From: CAXBBB01 sp963815505
GTDB lineage: Bacteria > Bacteroidota > Rhodothermia > Rhodothermales > BA12
Direction: 5' to 3'
Length of the DNA stretch: 64,000 bases
Assembly (NCBI GenBank): GCA_963815505.1
Contig: CAWFGU010000026.1
Location: forward strand, 1 to 64,000
Shown: positions 19,658 to 27,903 of the stretch, in pieces
Layout of the letters: every line of letters starts with the position of its first letter
How positions within the stretch are numbered: position 1 is the first letter of the stretch
Program-made: the position numbers and the translations under genes
The notes under the pieces: generated by a model
Told to the model about the DNA's origin: nothing
Seen by the model: the letters and a program-made list of their open reading frames with translations, nothing else
Database searches by the model: none

Positions 19658-20034
19658 CAGCCGAACCGACGCGAATCATCGCTTTACTACTCGTCGCGCT
19701 CGGAGGAGGCGCCGGCGCTGCGCTGCGGTTTGCCGTTTACCAAGCGGTCGATGCCAGCCGCTTTCCCTGGCCGACACTCACGGCTAACCTCGTCGGCTGC
19801 CTGCTGATCGGAATCCTCGCCCCCCTCCTACTCGAACGCCCTGCCGCGTGGCTGCTCATAGCGACCGGTTTGCTCGGCGGCTTCACGACGTTCTCCTCGT
19901 TCGGCCTGGACGCACTCGGTCTCTTACAAGCTGGACGAACAGGCGCCGCACTGGCCTACCTGACCCTGAGCGTCTGCGGCGGTCTACTCCTGTGCGCAGT
20001 CGGCTTCTGGGTATCGTCACACGCCATTCGCTGA
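19654..20034 (+). CDS. crcB: Fluoride exporter CrcB/Fluc
   Basis: 126 residues with four hydrophobic helices. Family motifs are GGGAGAALRF, the first-helix region LTANLVGCLLIGIL with the conserved Asn, and TGLLGGFTTFSSFGLDAL, whose Phe-Ser-Ser track lines the fluoride pore. Fluc works as a dual-topology dimer in the inner membrane and relieves fluoride toxicity. Its ATG overlaps the helicase stop, so translation is coupled. No fluoride riboswitch is seen upstream, which fits control by the helicase transcript. Confidence 0.95.
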   Translation: MTAEPTRIIALLLVALGGGAGAALRFAVYQAVDASRFPWPTLTANLVGCLLIGILAPLLLERPAAWLLIATGLLGGFTTFSSFGLDALGLLQAGRTGAALAYLTLSVCGGLLLCAVGFWVSSHAIR

Positions 20035-20088
20035 CGCCAGTCTCCGAAGGATATCAGCGCGCTTCCGTTGCGATGCCTTTTGGGCACA

Positions 20089-21099
20089 TCAGCCTGCGCG
20101 GCGTAATGCCCGTTCCATCTGCCGCGCTTCGGTCTTAGTGAGCCAACGGAGTTGAATCAGGTCAGCGTCCGAGGCAACTGGAAAGCCGACGAGCGCGCGA
20201 CCGTAGCGGCGGCGCTCAATTCGGTGAAGCGTCATCAAGCCGGACCGCCTGACCACGCCGATGGTGCCGTCAGGGCTGAGAAATGCGTCTCGCGCACCGC
20301 TGACCTGACGCGAAGCTCGGCGCAAGTCGTCCACTCCGACTCGTCCAAAAAGCGTGTCGGGGACGGCTAAGTCCGTCACGAAATCGCGCACCTGGCCCTG
20401 TGAGGCGAGGTCGATGGCATCGAGGCGCAGCTGAATTCTCCACGCGCCATCGCGACGCACGGGAAGCCAGTTTGCCGCGTCCGGTACGTCGAGCCACCGC
20501 GCCGCCGTAGAGGCATCGAGGCGCGAAAGGTTGTCAGTCGCAGCTTCCTGAAGATCGTCCGAGTCAGTACCGGTGAGAGCCGTCAGGTCGATGCCGGGAT
20601 GATCGAGTGAGTCGAGCGGAGCCATGGTGAGAGCGCGCAGCTGCCAGGGATGAGCGGCGCCCTCACACGCTCCCACGCTGACTGTTTCGTATCCCACGAA
20701 CCGGGGGCCGAGGTAGCGCAGCGTTTGCGCGCGCGTGCCTTCGCAATACTCGCCGTTGTACACGTCAATGCCGCGCAAATCAGCCGGAATGCCGGGCCGC
20801 GCGGCAAATAGAAAACGCTCGTTCCACTTGTTGTACGTGCTACTCCGCTCTCCTACCTGCCATACGTCCAAGCCGCGCAGCGTCCACGCGCCGCGGCCCC
20901 CGACAGCTTGGTACCGCCCCGAATCGGCCGGGGCAAAGAGGACCGTGTGGTAGCGCGCTTCTCCGCTCTTAAAGCTGGCAAATGTGGCGAGCAGCGCGTG
21001 AGCGGGTGCAGACTGAGTAGGAATCCGCGCTGGACCCGTCCGCTGCTGGGCAAAGAGGGCCGCCGGTGCGAGTAGGAGCAGGCAAAAAAACAAACGCAT
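20089..21099 (-). CDS. Secreted hypothetical protein
   Basis: 336 residues from the internal start at 21099. That start gives a clean signal peptide (MRLFFCLLLLAPAALFAQ), while the upstream ATG at 21138 would put a hydrophilic leader in front of it. The body has mixed alpha/beta text, one Cys pair (NGEYCEGTRA and SVGACEGA, probably a disulfide) and no recognised domain. It faces crcB tail-to-tail. Likely periplasmic or outer-membrane associated. Confidence 0.7.
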   Translation of the reverse strand: MRLFFCLLLLAPAALFAQQRTGPARIPTQSAPAHALLATFASFKSGEARYHTVLFAPADSGRYQAVGGRGAWTLRGLDVWQVGERSSTYNKWNERFLFAARPGIPADLRGIDVYNGEYCEGTRAQTLRYLGPRFVGYETVSVGACEGAAHPWQLRALTMAPLDSLDHPGIDLTALTGTDSDDLQEAATDNLSRLDASTAARWLDVPDAANWLPVRRDGAWRIQLRLDAIDLASQGQVRDFVTDLAVPDTLFGRVGVDDLRRASRQVSGARDAFLSPDGTIGVVRRSGLMTLHRIERRRYGRALVGFPVASDADLIQLRWLTKTEARQMERALRRAG

Positions 21100-21146
21100 G
21101 AGGTGCGAACCCGCTCCTTGCCCAGTCTGCTCCGCCATTGGGTAGA

Positions 21147-21419
21147 TCAGCGTCCAAAGAAGTAGTAAAGGATGAGCCCGACGACCGGCATGAACACAAT
21201 CGCGGCGATCCAGATGGCTTTGCTCATGGTGTCGCGGCTGCTGCCAACGATCTCAATGATGGCGACGATGTCGAGGATCAACACGATCAAGCCGCAAATA
21301 CCCGCGAACGGATTCGCGGCCAGTTCGAACAGATTGTCACCGCCGACGCAGCCGGACAGCAGGAGCATCGCGCCGAAGACGAGGGTGATCGGTGCGAAGC
21401 GGCGAAGAGAGCGCGTCAT
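21147..21419 (-). CDS. Small PLDc_N-like membrane lipoprotein
   Basis: 90 residues from ATG 21419. A hydrophobic leader ends LLLSGC (possible lipobox). Two transmembrane helices follow, GICGLIVLILDIVAIIEIVG and KAIWIAAIVFMPVVGLILYYFFG, in the pattern of the phospholipase-D-nuclease N-terminal (PLDc_N) domain. The W-x-x-x-x-x-x-P-x-x-G-x-x-x-Y-x-x-F-G ending is typical. The catalytic PLD domain is absent. It sits 48 bases upstream of the secreted hypothetical gene on the same strand. Confidence 0.7.
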   Translation of the reverse strand: MTRSLRRFAPITLVFGAMLLLSGCVGGDNLFELAANPFAGICGLIVLILDIVAIIEIVGSSRDTMSKAIWIAAIVFMPVVGLILYYFFGR

Positions 21420-21568
21420 TGCGAAGAGGGATTGGAGGGTGCGTCGAGACGTGTTCGCAAGATGGCCCACTTGGTTGCGCGCAATCGCCCGGAAATCGTA
21501 ACACACCGGCGACCGTTTTGGAACGCGCGACGCGAGCAGACGTGTTCGACGGCAAACATCCGTATTCC

Positions 21569-22630
21569 ATGCGCATCGGCCCGCTCGAACTCCCCGACCG
21601 CCCGCTCCTCCTCGCTCCGATGGAGGACGTGTCGGATCCGCCTTTCCGCCTGATCTGCAAGCGACTGGGCGCGGATCTTCTCTACACCGAGTTCATCTCG
21701 TCGGGCGGATTGATTTACGATGCCGAAACGTCGCACATGAAGCTCGACATCTACGACGAAGAGCGCCCCGTCGGCATACAGATCTTCGGCGGCGATGTCG
21801 ATCAGGTGCGCGAGGCCATTCCTATAGTCGACGCGGCGCGACCCGACCTGATCGACATCAACTTTGGTTGCCCGGTCAAAAAGGTGACGTGTCATGACGG
21901 CGGAGCGGGTATCCTGCGCAACCTGCCCAAAATGGAGGAGATCGCCGGAGCAGTCGTGGATGCGACGGATCGGCCGGTCACGGTCAAGACACGACTGGGC
22001 TGGAACGACGAGTCGATCCGCATTCTCGAAGTGGCCCGCCTTATGGAAGGCGTCGGCGTTCAAGCGCTCGCCGTCCACGCCCGCACGCGGAGCCAGATGT
22101 ACCGAGGCGAGGCCCGATGGGAGTGGCTGCGCCGCATCAAAGAAGAAGCCGGGCTGACGATTCCGCTCATCGGCAACGGTGACGCCGACAGCCCCGAAAA
22201 AGTGCAGGCGATGTTCGACGAGACGGGCGTCGACGCCGTTATGATTGGACGCGGGGCCATTGGCAACCCGTGGATCTTCCGCGACGCCAAGCATTATAGA
22301 GAAACCGGCGAAGTGCTGCCGCCTCCGCCCTGGAACGAGCGCATGGCCGTCGTCGCCGAGCACCTGACGCTCAAGAGCGAGTGGCTGGGCGAGCGCAAAG
22401 GCGTCCTCGAGATGCGCCGGATGTACGGCGGGTACTTCAAGGGCTTCCGCGGTGCGAGTCGCCTGCGCACGCTGATGATGGACGAGACCACGCGCGACGG
22501 CGCCCTCAATGTGCTACTCAACTTCTCGGAGGATGACTTGCAGCAGGCAGCGCAGGTCCGCGTTCCCCGCGCCGTGGCTCGGGCTAGATTGCCCGTTCCG
22601 ACGCGGCGACAGGAGGCGGTTGAGGCATAG
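21569..22630 (+). CDS. dusB: tRNA-dihydrouridine synthase (DusB type)
   Basis: 353 residues from ATG 21569, where the family homology begins; an upstream in-frame ATG at 21392 adds unrelated text. Dus enzymes use FMN and NADPH to reduce uridines in the tRNA D-loop. Motifs: LLLAPMEDVSDPPFR (FMN), INFGCPVKKVTCHDGGAGIL with the catalytic Cys, VKTRLGW, VHARTRSQMYRGEARWEW, and GNGDADSPE followed by IGRGAIGNPWIF (FMN phosphate). The C-terminal helical tRNA-binding domain ends with a Pro/Arg-rich tail. DusB is the closest type; the exact subclass is inferred. Confidence 0.92.
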   Translation: MRIGPLELPDRPLLLAPMEDVSDPPFRLICKRLGADLLYTEFISSGGLIYDAETSHMKLDIYDEERPVGIQIFGGDVDQVREAIPIVDAARPDLIDINFGCPVKKVTCHDGGAGILRNLPKMEEIAGAVVDATDRPVTVKTRLGWNDESIRILEVARLMEGVGVQALAVHARTRSQMYRGEARWEWLRRIKEEAGLTIPLIGNGDADSPEKVQAMFDETGVDAVMIGRGAIGNPWIFRDAKHYRETGEVLPPPPWNERMAVVAEHLTLKSEWLGERKGVLEMRRMYGGYFKGFRGASRLRTLMMDETTRDGALNVLLNFSEDDLQQAAQVRVPRAVARARLPVPTRRQEAVEA

Positions 22631-22677
22631 GGATCACACTCCAGCGCAGCCCCTAATCTCTCGCCTCATTAACGCGC

Positions 22678-22801
22678 TCACTGCGAGGAGCGCAGCATCA
22701 CCGATGCCTAGCGACGTGGCGATCCTCAAACGTTTGCGGTGAACTCGGATCCCCACGGTCAAAGCCTACCAGGAATTAGTCCGGGGGCCTCGCGATGATA
22801 G
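22678..22801. repeat. Degenerate copy of a dispersed palindromic repeat
   Basis: This stretch, in the noncoding gap between dusB and the DUF1611 gene, opens CTCACTGCGAGGAGCGCAGC. It contains GCGACGTGGCGATCC and closes CCTCGCGATGATAG, so its two ends are imperfect inverted copies. The same layout (TCATTGCG.GGAGCG ... GGCGATCTCCC ... CCTCGCAATGACA) occurs at 45134-45223. It looks like a non-autonomous interspersed element. Confidence 0.5.
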
Positions 22802-22828
22802 GGTGGTGAGGAGTGCGGACTCCGGCTT

Positions 22829-23833
22829 CTACGCCAGTAGGGCAGCCACGACGTTGACTACACCCGTTCGGACCGGATCGCAGGCAGGGAGGCCGGTTTC
22901 GCGCTCGGCATCGGCGATGGCCTGCATTGCGTCGGACTCGCTCAACTGCGACGTGTTGAGGCAGACGCCTACGACGCGCGCAGACGGCTCAGTCAAGCGT
23001 GCCGCCTCTTCGTAGCGGGCGACGCAAGCAGTGAGTGTCGGTTGCGGGTAGGCGGGTAGACTCGCGAGGTGAGTCCGCGAGGCGTCGTGGCAGAGGACGA
23101 GTAGCTGAGCCTGTGCACCGTGGATGAGTCCGAGCGTAACTCCTGCGAACGCCGGGTGGAACAAGGACCCCTGACCTTCGATAACGTCCCAATGATCATC
23201 GGCTGCGGCAGGCACCAGCTGCTCGACGCACCCTGCAATAAAATCGGCGACGACGGCATCGACGGGAATGCCGCTACCGTCGATGAGGATGCCAGTCTGA
23301 CCCGTCGCGCGGAAGTCGGCGTCGACGCCGCGGCTGCGGAGGTCGGCTGTGATCGCGAGCGTGGCGTACATCTTGCCGACTGAGCAGTCCGTCCCGACAG
23401 CGAGCAGGCGCCTGCCCGAACGCGGAGCGCCGGTCGCCGTACGCAAGCCTTCGGGCGGTCGACGCACGTCGATCAGCCGGGCGCCCGACGATCGGGCGGC
23501 ATCGGTCAGGCCAGGCACCGCCGACAGCCAGACGTGCATCCCGCTGACGATATCGAGTCCGGCGCGTGCGCCTTCGATCAGCGACGCGTGCCAACTTTCG
23601 GGAATGAATCCGCCGCTGTTAGCGACGCCAATCACCAGGCTCTCAGCGCCCGATCGAGCGGCCTGGGTCGGCGTCATCAGCGGCAAATCCAGGTTGGGTA
23701 TGCAGCCTGGTAATCGGTACTGCGCCAAGCACTGCTCGGGGCGCCAGTGGAGGATGCCGCGCGCTGTTTTGGCATTGCGCTCTTCGGGGGCGTCACCCAG
23801 GAAGAGCAGGTATGGAGTACGGAGTTCGATCAT
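22829..23833 (-). CDS. DUF1611 family protein (DgcN-like)
   Basis: 334 residues. DUF1611 proteins have an N-terminal Rossmann-like domain and a C-terminal P-loop NTPase domain. Here the P-loop-like motif is AVGTDCSVGKMYATL, followed by DADFRATGQTGILIDGSGIPVDAVVADF and HWDVIEGQGSLFHPAF, both typical of the family. Some members (DgcN) are D-glutamate N-acetyltransferases, and others sit next to dipeptide epimerases. No such partner is seen here, so the function is only inferred. It is 24 bases downstream of the SDR gene on the same strand, probably one transcript. Confidence 0.85.
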   Translation of the reverse strand: MIELRTPYLLFLGDAPEERNAKTARGILHWRPEQCLAQYRLPGCIPNLDLPLMTPTQAARSGAESLVIGVANSGGFIPESWHASLIEGARAGLDIVSGMHVWLSAVPGLTDAARSSGARLIDVRRPPEGLRTATGAPRSGRRLLAVGTDCSVGKMYATLAITADLRSRGVDADFRATGQTGILIDGSGIPVDAVVADFIAGCVEQLVPAAADDHWDVIEGQGSLFHPAFAGVTLGLIHGAQAQLLVLCHDASRTHLASLPAYPQPTLTACVARYEEAARLTEPSARVVGVCLNTSQLSESDAMQAIADAERETGLPACDPVRTGVVNVVAALLA

Positions 23834-23857
23834 CGACGAATCGGCTTGCGTTGGAAA

Positions 23858-24727
23858 TCAGCCTTTGGCAGCGGCTCGGAGTTTAGAGAACAGCGCCTGC
23901 GCCTGCTCCGGCGGGATGCGCAGGAAATCGTTCATCATTCCGGCCATATAGGGCACCTCGCCTCCGTCGATCACCAAATGCTCGCCACTGATGAACGCGC
24001 CGCCGGGAGAAAGCAGAAACGCGATCAGTTCAGCGAGTTCGGCAGGATCGCCGGTCCTCCCGAGTGGTACGCGGCGTCTGACATTGTCCTGCATTTCCTT
24101 AGGGACCAGCCGACTCCACGCTCCGTCGGTAGGAAACGGTCCGGGCGCGACGGCGACTAGGCGGATGCCATGGTGCCCCCACTCGGCGGCAAGCGATTTG
24201 GTGAGCGCCACGATGCCCGCCTTGCTCACCGCCGATGGGACGACGAACGCGCTACCCGTATCGGCATAGGTGGTCGATATCGACACTACGGCCCCGCCGT
24301 TGCCGGACTTGATCCAGCGCTTGCCCGCTTCCTGAGTGCAGTAAAACGTGCCGTAGAGGTTGGTCTTGACGATCGCGTCGAAGCCGTTGGGCGTGATGTG
24401 CTCGGTCGGAGAAAGAAAGTTGCCCGCTGCGTTGTTGACGAGCGCCGTAACCGGCCCCTGACCGGCTTCGGCCTGATCGAACATGGCAGCTATGCTCTCC
24501 GGGTCACGGATGTCGCACGAAATGCCCTGGGCCGTTCCGCCCGTCTCGCGGATGACAGCCGATGTTTCGTCGAGCGGTTCGGTCCGGCGTCCGCAGACAG
24601 TGATCGACGCGCCCAACGCGCCGCAGCGCTCGGCCATCGCCCTGCCCAGTCCCGTGCCGCCACCGGTGACGAGGACGTGCTGACCGGCCAGCGTATGAGG
24701 AGCGAGAACGGCGGGATCGGCGGACAT
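23858..24727 (-). CDS. SDR family oxidoreductase, 2,4-dienoyl-CoA reductase-like
   Basis: 289 residues from ATG 24727. The NADP(H)-binding motif is VTGGGTGLGRAMAERCG. The adenine site is CDIRDPES, then LVNNAAGNFLSP. The usual SDR catalytic YxxxK reads SAVSK, in a context SISTTYADTGSAFVVPSAVSKAGI that matches mitochondrial and bacterial 2,4-dienoyl-CoA reductases, where the Tyr lies elsewhere. The end GEVPYMAGMMNDFL also fits this group. It would reduce the 2,4-dienoyl-CoA formed in unsaturated fatty acid oxidation. The assignment comes from motif layout. Confidence 0.85.
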   Translation of the reverse strand: MSADPAVLAPHTLAGQHVLVTGGGTGLGRAMAERCGALGASITVCGRRTEPLDETSAVIRETGGTAQGISCDIRDPESIAAMFDQAEAGQGPVTALVNNAAGNFLSPTEHITPNGFDAIVKTNLYGTFYCTQEAGKRWIKSGNGGAVVSISTTYADTGSAFVVPSAVSKAGIVALTKSLAAEWGHHGIRLVAVAPGPFPTDGAWSRLVPKEMQDNVRRRVPLGRTGDPAELAELIAFLLSPGGAFISGEHLVIDGGEVPYMAGMMNDFLRIPPEQAQALFSKLRAAAKG

Positions 24728-24827
24728 GGCAGCGGGTGTTGAGCGTTCGCCAAGATACCAGCGCGTCTCTTGTGCCGCCCTATTTTTCACCCGGCGCTAC
24801 AGCTCCGCGTCCTCCTCTTTTCCGACC

Positions 24828-26156
24828 GTGCCGTTGCCTTCCGACCTGATCCTCACGCCGCACCAGAAGGCCGCGCTCAAAAAGCTGATGACGTTTCTGC
24901 TCGGCCGGCCGGGCGCGTTCGTGCTGACTGGATCGGCTGGAACGGGCAAGACGACGCTGCTGAGGCAGGCATGCGAGGCCATCGCCGGACGCGAGCGCGA
25001 GGCGCAACTGCTCGCGCCGACCGGACGCGCGGCCCGGGTGCTGACCGAGAAGACCGGAATCACCGCCAAGACGATCCACAGCCACCTCTACACACCTGAA
25101 CCGCTCAAAGGCCGCCCCGGCATCCGGCTGGTGCGCAAGGGCATGTTCGCCGAAACGCCCGACGTGCTGATCGTCGACGAGGCGTCGATGATCTCGGCGC
25201 GCAGGAGTACGGACGACGAGATGTTCGTAGCGCCCGCCGCCCTGCTCGACGACCTGATGGGCGAAGTCGAACGGACCGGAGCGCACGTCGTGTTCGTGGG
25301 CGACCCCTGCCAGCTTCCGCCCGTGATGGAGGACGCATCGGCCGCTCTCGACCCCGGCCGACTGCGCGACGCGTATGGCATCCGCACCGGCCACGCGCAC
25401 CTGAGCGAGGTCATGCGACAGGCCAAAGGCTCACTCGTTCTCGACGCGGCGACGGTCTTGCGCGACCGCATCGAAGGCGACAAAGCCAAAATGCCGCGCA
25501 TCCCGACCATCCGCTGGGAGGACGACGCCATCGACGAATACCTCGACGTGGTCCGAGGTCAGAACTACGAGCGCGCGACCATGCTGGCGTTCATGAACAA
25601 ATCCGTCTTTCGCTTGAATCAGAAGATTAGGACCCGTCTCAAACTTGGTGGAACGCTGGTCGAAGGCGACTTGGTCGTGACCGAGCGCGACGGATACGCC
25701 GGGCAAACGCTCGTTCCCCGCGCGACGCAGTACGTCGTCCAGAGCATCCAGCCCGCCGAGGACATGGTCGAGTTGAAGTTTGCCGACGTGCGCCTGATCT
25801 CGCTCGACGACGGATCGACCGTGCGTGCACACGTGCTGCTCGACGTGCTCCAGGATCCGCGCTGCGCCCTGGACCATGAGCGCGAGATGGACCTGTTCAT
25901 CGAACTCAACCGCCGCAACCCGACGATGGGTCAGAGCCAGGAGCCGCCCGACGATCCCTACGCCGGAGCGCTTCGCCTGCGTTACGGTCACGCACTGACC
26001 GTCCACAAAGCCCAGGGTGGCGAGTGGCCCCACGTCTTCGTCGACACGTTCGTGCCCAATACCGTACCTAACGACACGCGCCTGCGCTGGACCTACACCG
26101 CTCTCACACGCGCCGCCGAGGGTGTGACGCTGGTCGGACGAACCGGTATCGCCTGA
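24828..26156 (+). CDS. RecD-like ATP-dependent DNA helicase (SF1B)
   Basis: 442 residues from a GTG at 24828 (MPLPSDLILTPHQKAALKKL); the ATG at 24726 would overlap the SDR start and add unrelated sequence. Motifs: Walker A GSAGTGKTT (35-43), LLAPTGRAARVL, motif II VDEASM (116-121), III VGDPCQLPPV, an SH3-like insertion in the middle, then LTVHKAQGGEWP and YTALTRAAEGVTLVG near the end. It is a compact RecD2-type enzyme without the long N-terminal region and without recB or recC neighbours. It probably acts alone in 5'-3' unwinding during repair. Confidence 0.88.
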   Translation: MPLPSDLILTPHQKAALKKLMTFLLGRPGAFVLTGSAGTGKTTLLRQACEAIAGREREAQLLAPTGRAARVLTEKTGITAKTIHSHLYTPEPLKGRPGIRLVRKGMFAETPDVLIVDEASMISARRSTDDEMFVAPAALLDDLMGEVERTGAHVVFVGDPCQLPPVMEDASAALDPGRLRDAYGIRTGHAHLSEVMRQAKGSLVLDAATVLRDRIEGDKAKMPRIPTIRWEDDAIDEYLDVVRGQNYERATMLAFMNKSVFRLNQKIRTRLKLGGTLVEGDLVVTERDGYAGQTLVPRATQYVVQSIQPAEDMVELKFADVRLISLDDGSTVRAHVLLDVLQDPRCALDHEREMDLFIELNRRNPTMGQSQEPPDDPYAGALRLRYGHALTVHKAQGGEWPHVFVDTFVPNTVPNDTRLRWTYTALTRAAEGVTLVGRTGIA

Positions 26157-26166
26157 ACACACAAAT

Positions 26167-26196
26167 GCCTCGCCCGACAGTTGAATCAGGCGAGGC
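26167..26196. terminator. Terminator-like hairpin between convergent genes
   Basis: The arms GCCTCGCC (26167-26174) and GGCGAGGC (26189-26196) pair perfectly with a 14-base loop. The hairpin lies in the 59-base gap between the convergent helicase and barrel genes. No T-run follows, so the termination strength is uncertain. Confidence 0.5.
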
Positions 26197-26215
26197 GAAG
26201 AGAGAAGAACGGAGA

Positions 26216-27790
26216 TCAGATCCCGACGCGGATGCCGATCAAGAACCGACTGCGCTGCACGTCTTCGTTCACGAACGGACTAGCAGCGGGGTCGAAGTAC
26301 GGAATGTTGGAGTCGTCGAACTGCGTATACGAGTAACCTAGATCCAGCGTCGCGCGATTGCCTAAGTCAAAGCTGGTGCCGAACGAGGCCGTCGTGCGTG
26401 CTCGGTCGAGGTCGGTTTCGTCGCCGTCATCGAATACGTCGCTGTTGTTGGCGATGGGGTCCTGCTCGAACGCCAGCCCGGCTCGCACCGAGAACTGCTG
26501 GTGGGTAAACTCACCTCCCAACCGCACGTTGTACACCTGATCGTACCGGTCGCTGATCTCATCGTTGAGGGCACGGAATGTCGCACTTGCCCCCCCATTG
26601 ATGTCATCGAAATACATCGTGCCCCAGTCCATCCACTCCACGTCGATGCTGGCATAAAGCGGACCTGCCGAGTACGCCACACCGCCGCTCACGCGCCACG
26701 GCGTCACCAGGGCGTATTCGAAATCGTTGGGGATCGTGTCCTCGTCGCGGTCTGTAAACTCGAGGGACCCGCCCTGATCGAACTCGGTCGACACGCGCGT
26801 GAAAAAGTCCTCGTTAATAGACAGATAGGTAGGTGTCTCGGCGGACAGACCGACGCGGAGCGGACTCCCCTGAGGCTGAATCGCGACGCCGAACCGGCCG
26901 TTGATGCCCAGCATGTCCGAAGTGAGGCCCACGTCGAACGTCGAGCGGTCGAAGCCTCGCAACTCGCTGCCGTCGTCCAGCAGCACGATGTAGTCGTCCG
27001 GCCCGTTTGCATCGTTGATGTCGCGCTCCTCGAAGCGGCGCTCCAACTCATAACGTCCGACTGTGAGGTTGGCACCGGCACCGATCATGATACCCGGTGC
27101 GGCTTCGATAGCGCCTCCAAACGAGATTTCGTGCATCGCGCCCCGTTCTTGCACTTCACTTCGCTGCTCAATCAGGGTACCCGGAGCGACCGCCTCGTAG
27201 AACAGCGCCTGGTCCGTACCGATGTTTTCGGGCAGGTACTCGATTAGTCCACCGCGGAATGCCGTGAAGACAGGATCGGAGATAATAGATAGATTGCCGT
27301 CGGCGTCGATCGAAATTTCGTCATCGAACGGGAGAAAGGAAGCCGATATGCTCGACTGGTTTGTCTCGCCCCGAAACGCCAGCGTCCGGTCGAACGACGC
27401 CGTTTGATTGTAGGCGGCAGCGAAGACGAGCGAACCTCTCACAGTGGGGGCACGCGAGACAAAGGCCGCATTGCCGATGCGAACCGTACCCGCCGTCTCG
27501 TCACGCGAGAATCCAGCGTCGCCGACTAGATAGTTCGCGTTGACCGTCGTCGATCCCAGCGCGAGCGAGCCCATCACTTCCGAGGCTTTGTAGAATCCCA
27601 GACCGGCCGGGTTACTCACCAGGGCCGAGATGTCGTCGATACCCGCCGCACCCACTCCCGCGAGCCCGATAGCCCGGGCGCCAGAGCCGACGTCGCGCTG
27701 AGAGTACCGAAATGCATCGCTGACGGTCTGCGCGCTTAGCGTAGGAACCGTCACCAGGAGTGCGGCGGCGAGGAGCAGGAGTCGTGTCAT
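26216..27790 (-). CDS. OmpP1/FadL-family outer-membrane transporter
   Basis: 524 residues from ATG 27790, which gives the signal peptide MTRLLLLAAALLVTVPTLSAQ; an upstream ATG at 27823 adds a polar leader. The mature start (DAFRYSQRDVGSGARAIGLAGVGAAGIDDISALVSNPAGL) is the family's N-terminal hatch with the typical NPAGL motif. The body is a long series of amphipathic beta strands, ending in RFLIGIRVGI, a typical barrel end. Such proteins move hydrophobic compounds across the outer membrane. The substrate is not predictable. Confidence 0.85.
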   Translation of the reverse strand: MTRLLLLAAALLVTVPTLSAQTVSDAFRYSQRDVGSGARAIGLAGVGAAGIDDISALVSNPAGLGFYKASEVMGSLALGSTTVNANYLVGDAGFSRDETAGTVRIGNAAFVSRAPTVRGSLVFAAAYNQTASFDRTLAFRGETNQSSISASFLPFDDEISIDADGNLSIISDPVFTAFRGGLIEYLPENIGTDQALFYEAVAPGTLIEQRSEVQERGAMHEISFGGAIEAAPGIMIGAGANLTVGRYELERRFEERDINDANGPDDYIVLLDDGSELRGFDRSTFDVGLTSDMLGINGRFGVAIQPQGSPLRVGLSAETPTYLSINEDFFTRVSTEFDQGGSLEFTDRDEDTIPNDFEYALVTPWRVSGGVAYSAGPLYASIDVEWMDWGTMYFDDINGGASATFRALNDEISDRYDQVYNVRLGGEFTHQQFSVRAGLAFEQDPIANNSDVFDDGDETDLDRARTTASFGTSFDLGNRATLDLGYSYTQFDDSNIPYFDPAASPFVNEDVQRSRFLIGIRVGI

Positions 27791-27903
27791 GGACGGAGGT
27801 AAAGACGTGGGAATGGCGCACACGGCGCCTGGACTCGCCCAGAAGCGAGTGGCAAATGAGAGGCGAAACCGACGCTTGGCTTCGCGAACCTATGGGAGGG
27901 CGA

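Noticed and set aside
20035..20088. Possible terminator between crcB and the secreted hypothetical gene
   Set aside because: Only short, imperfect stems and no T-run; not reported as a feature.
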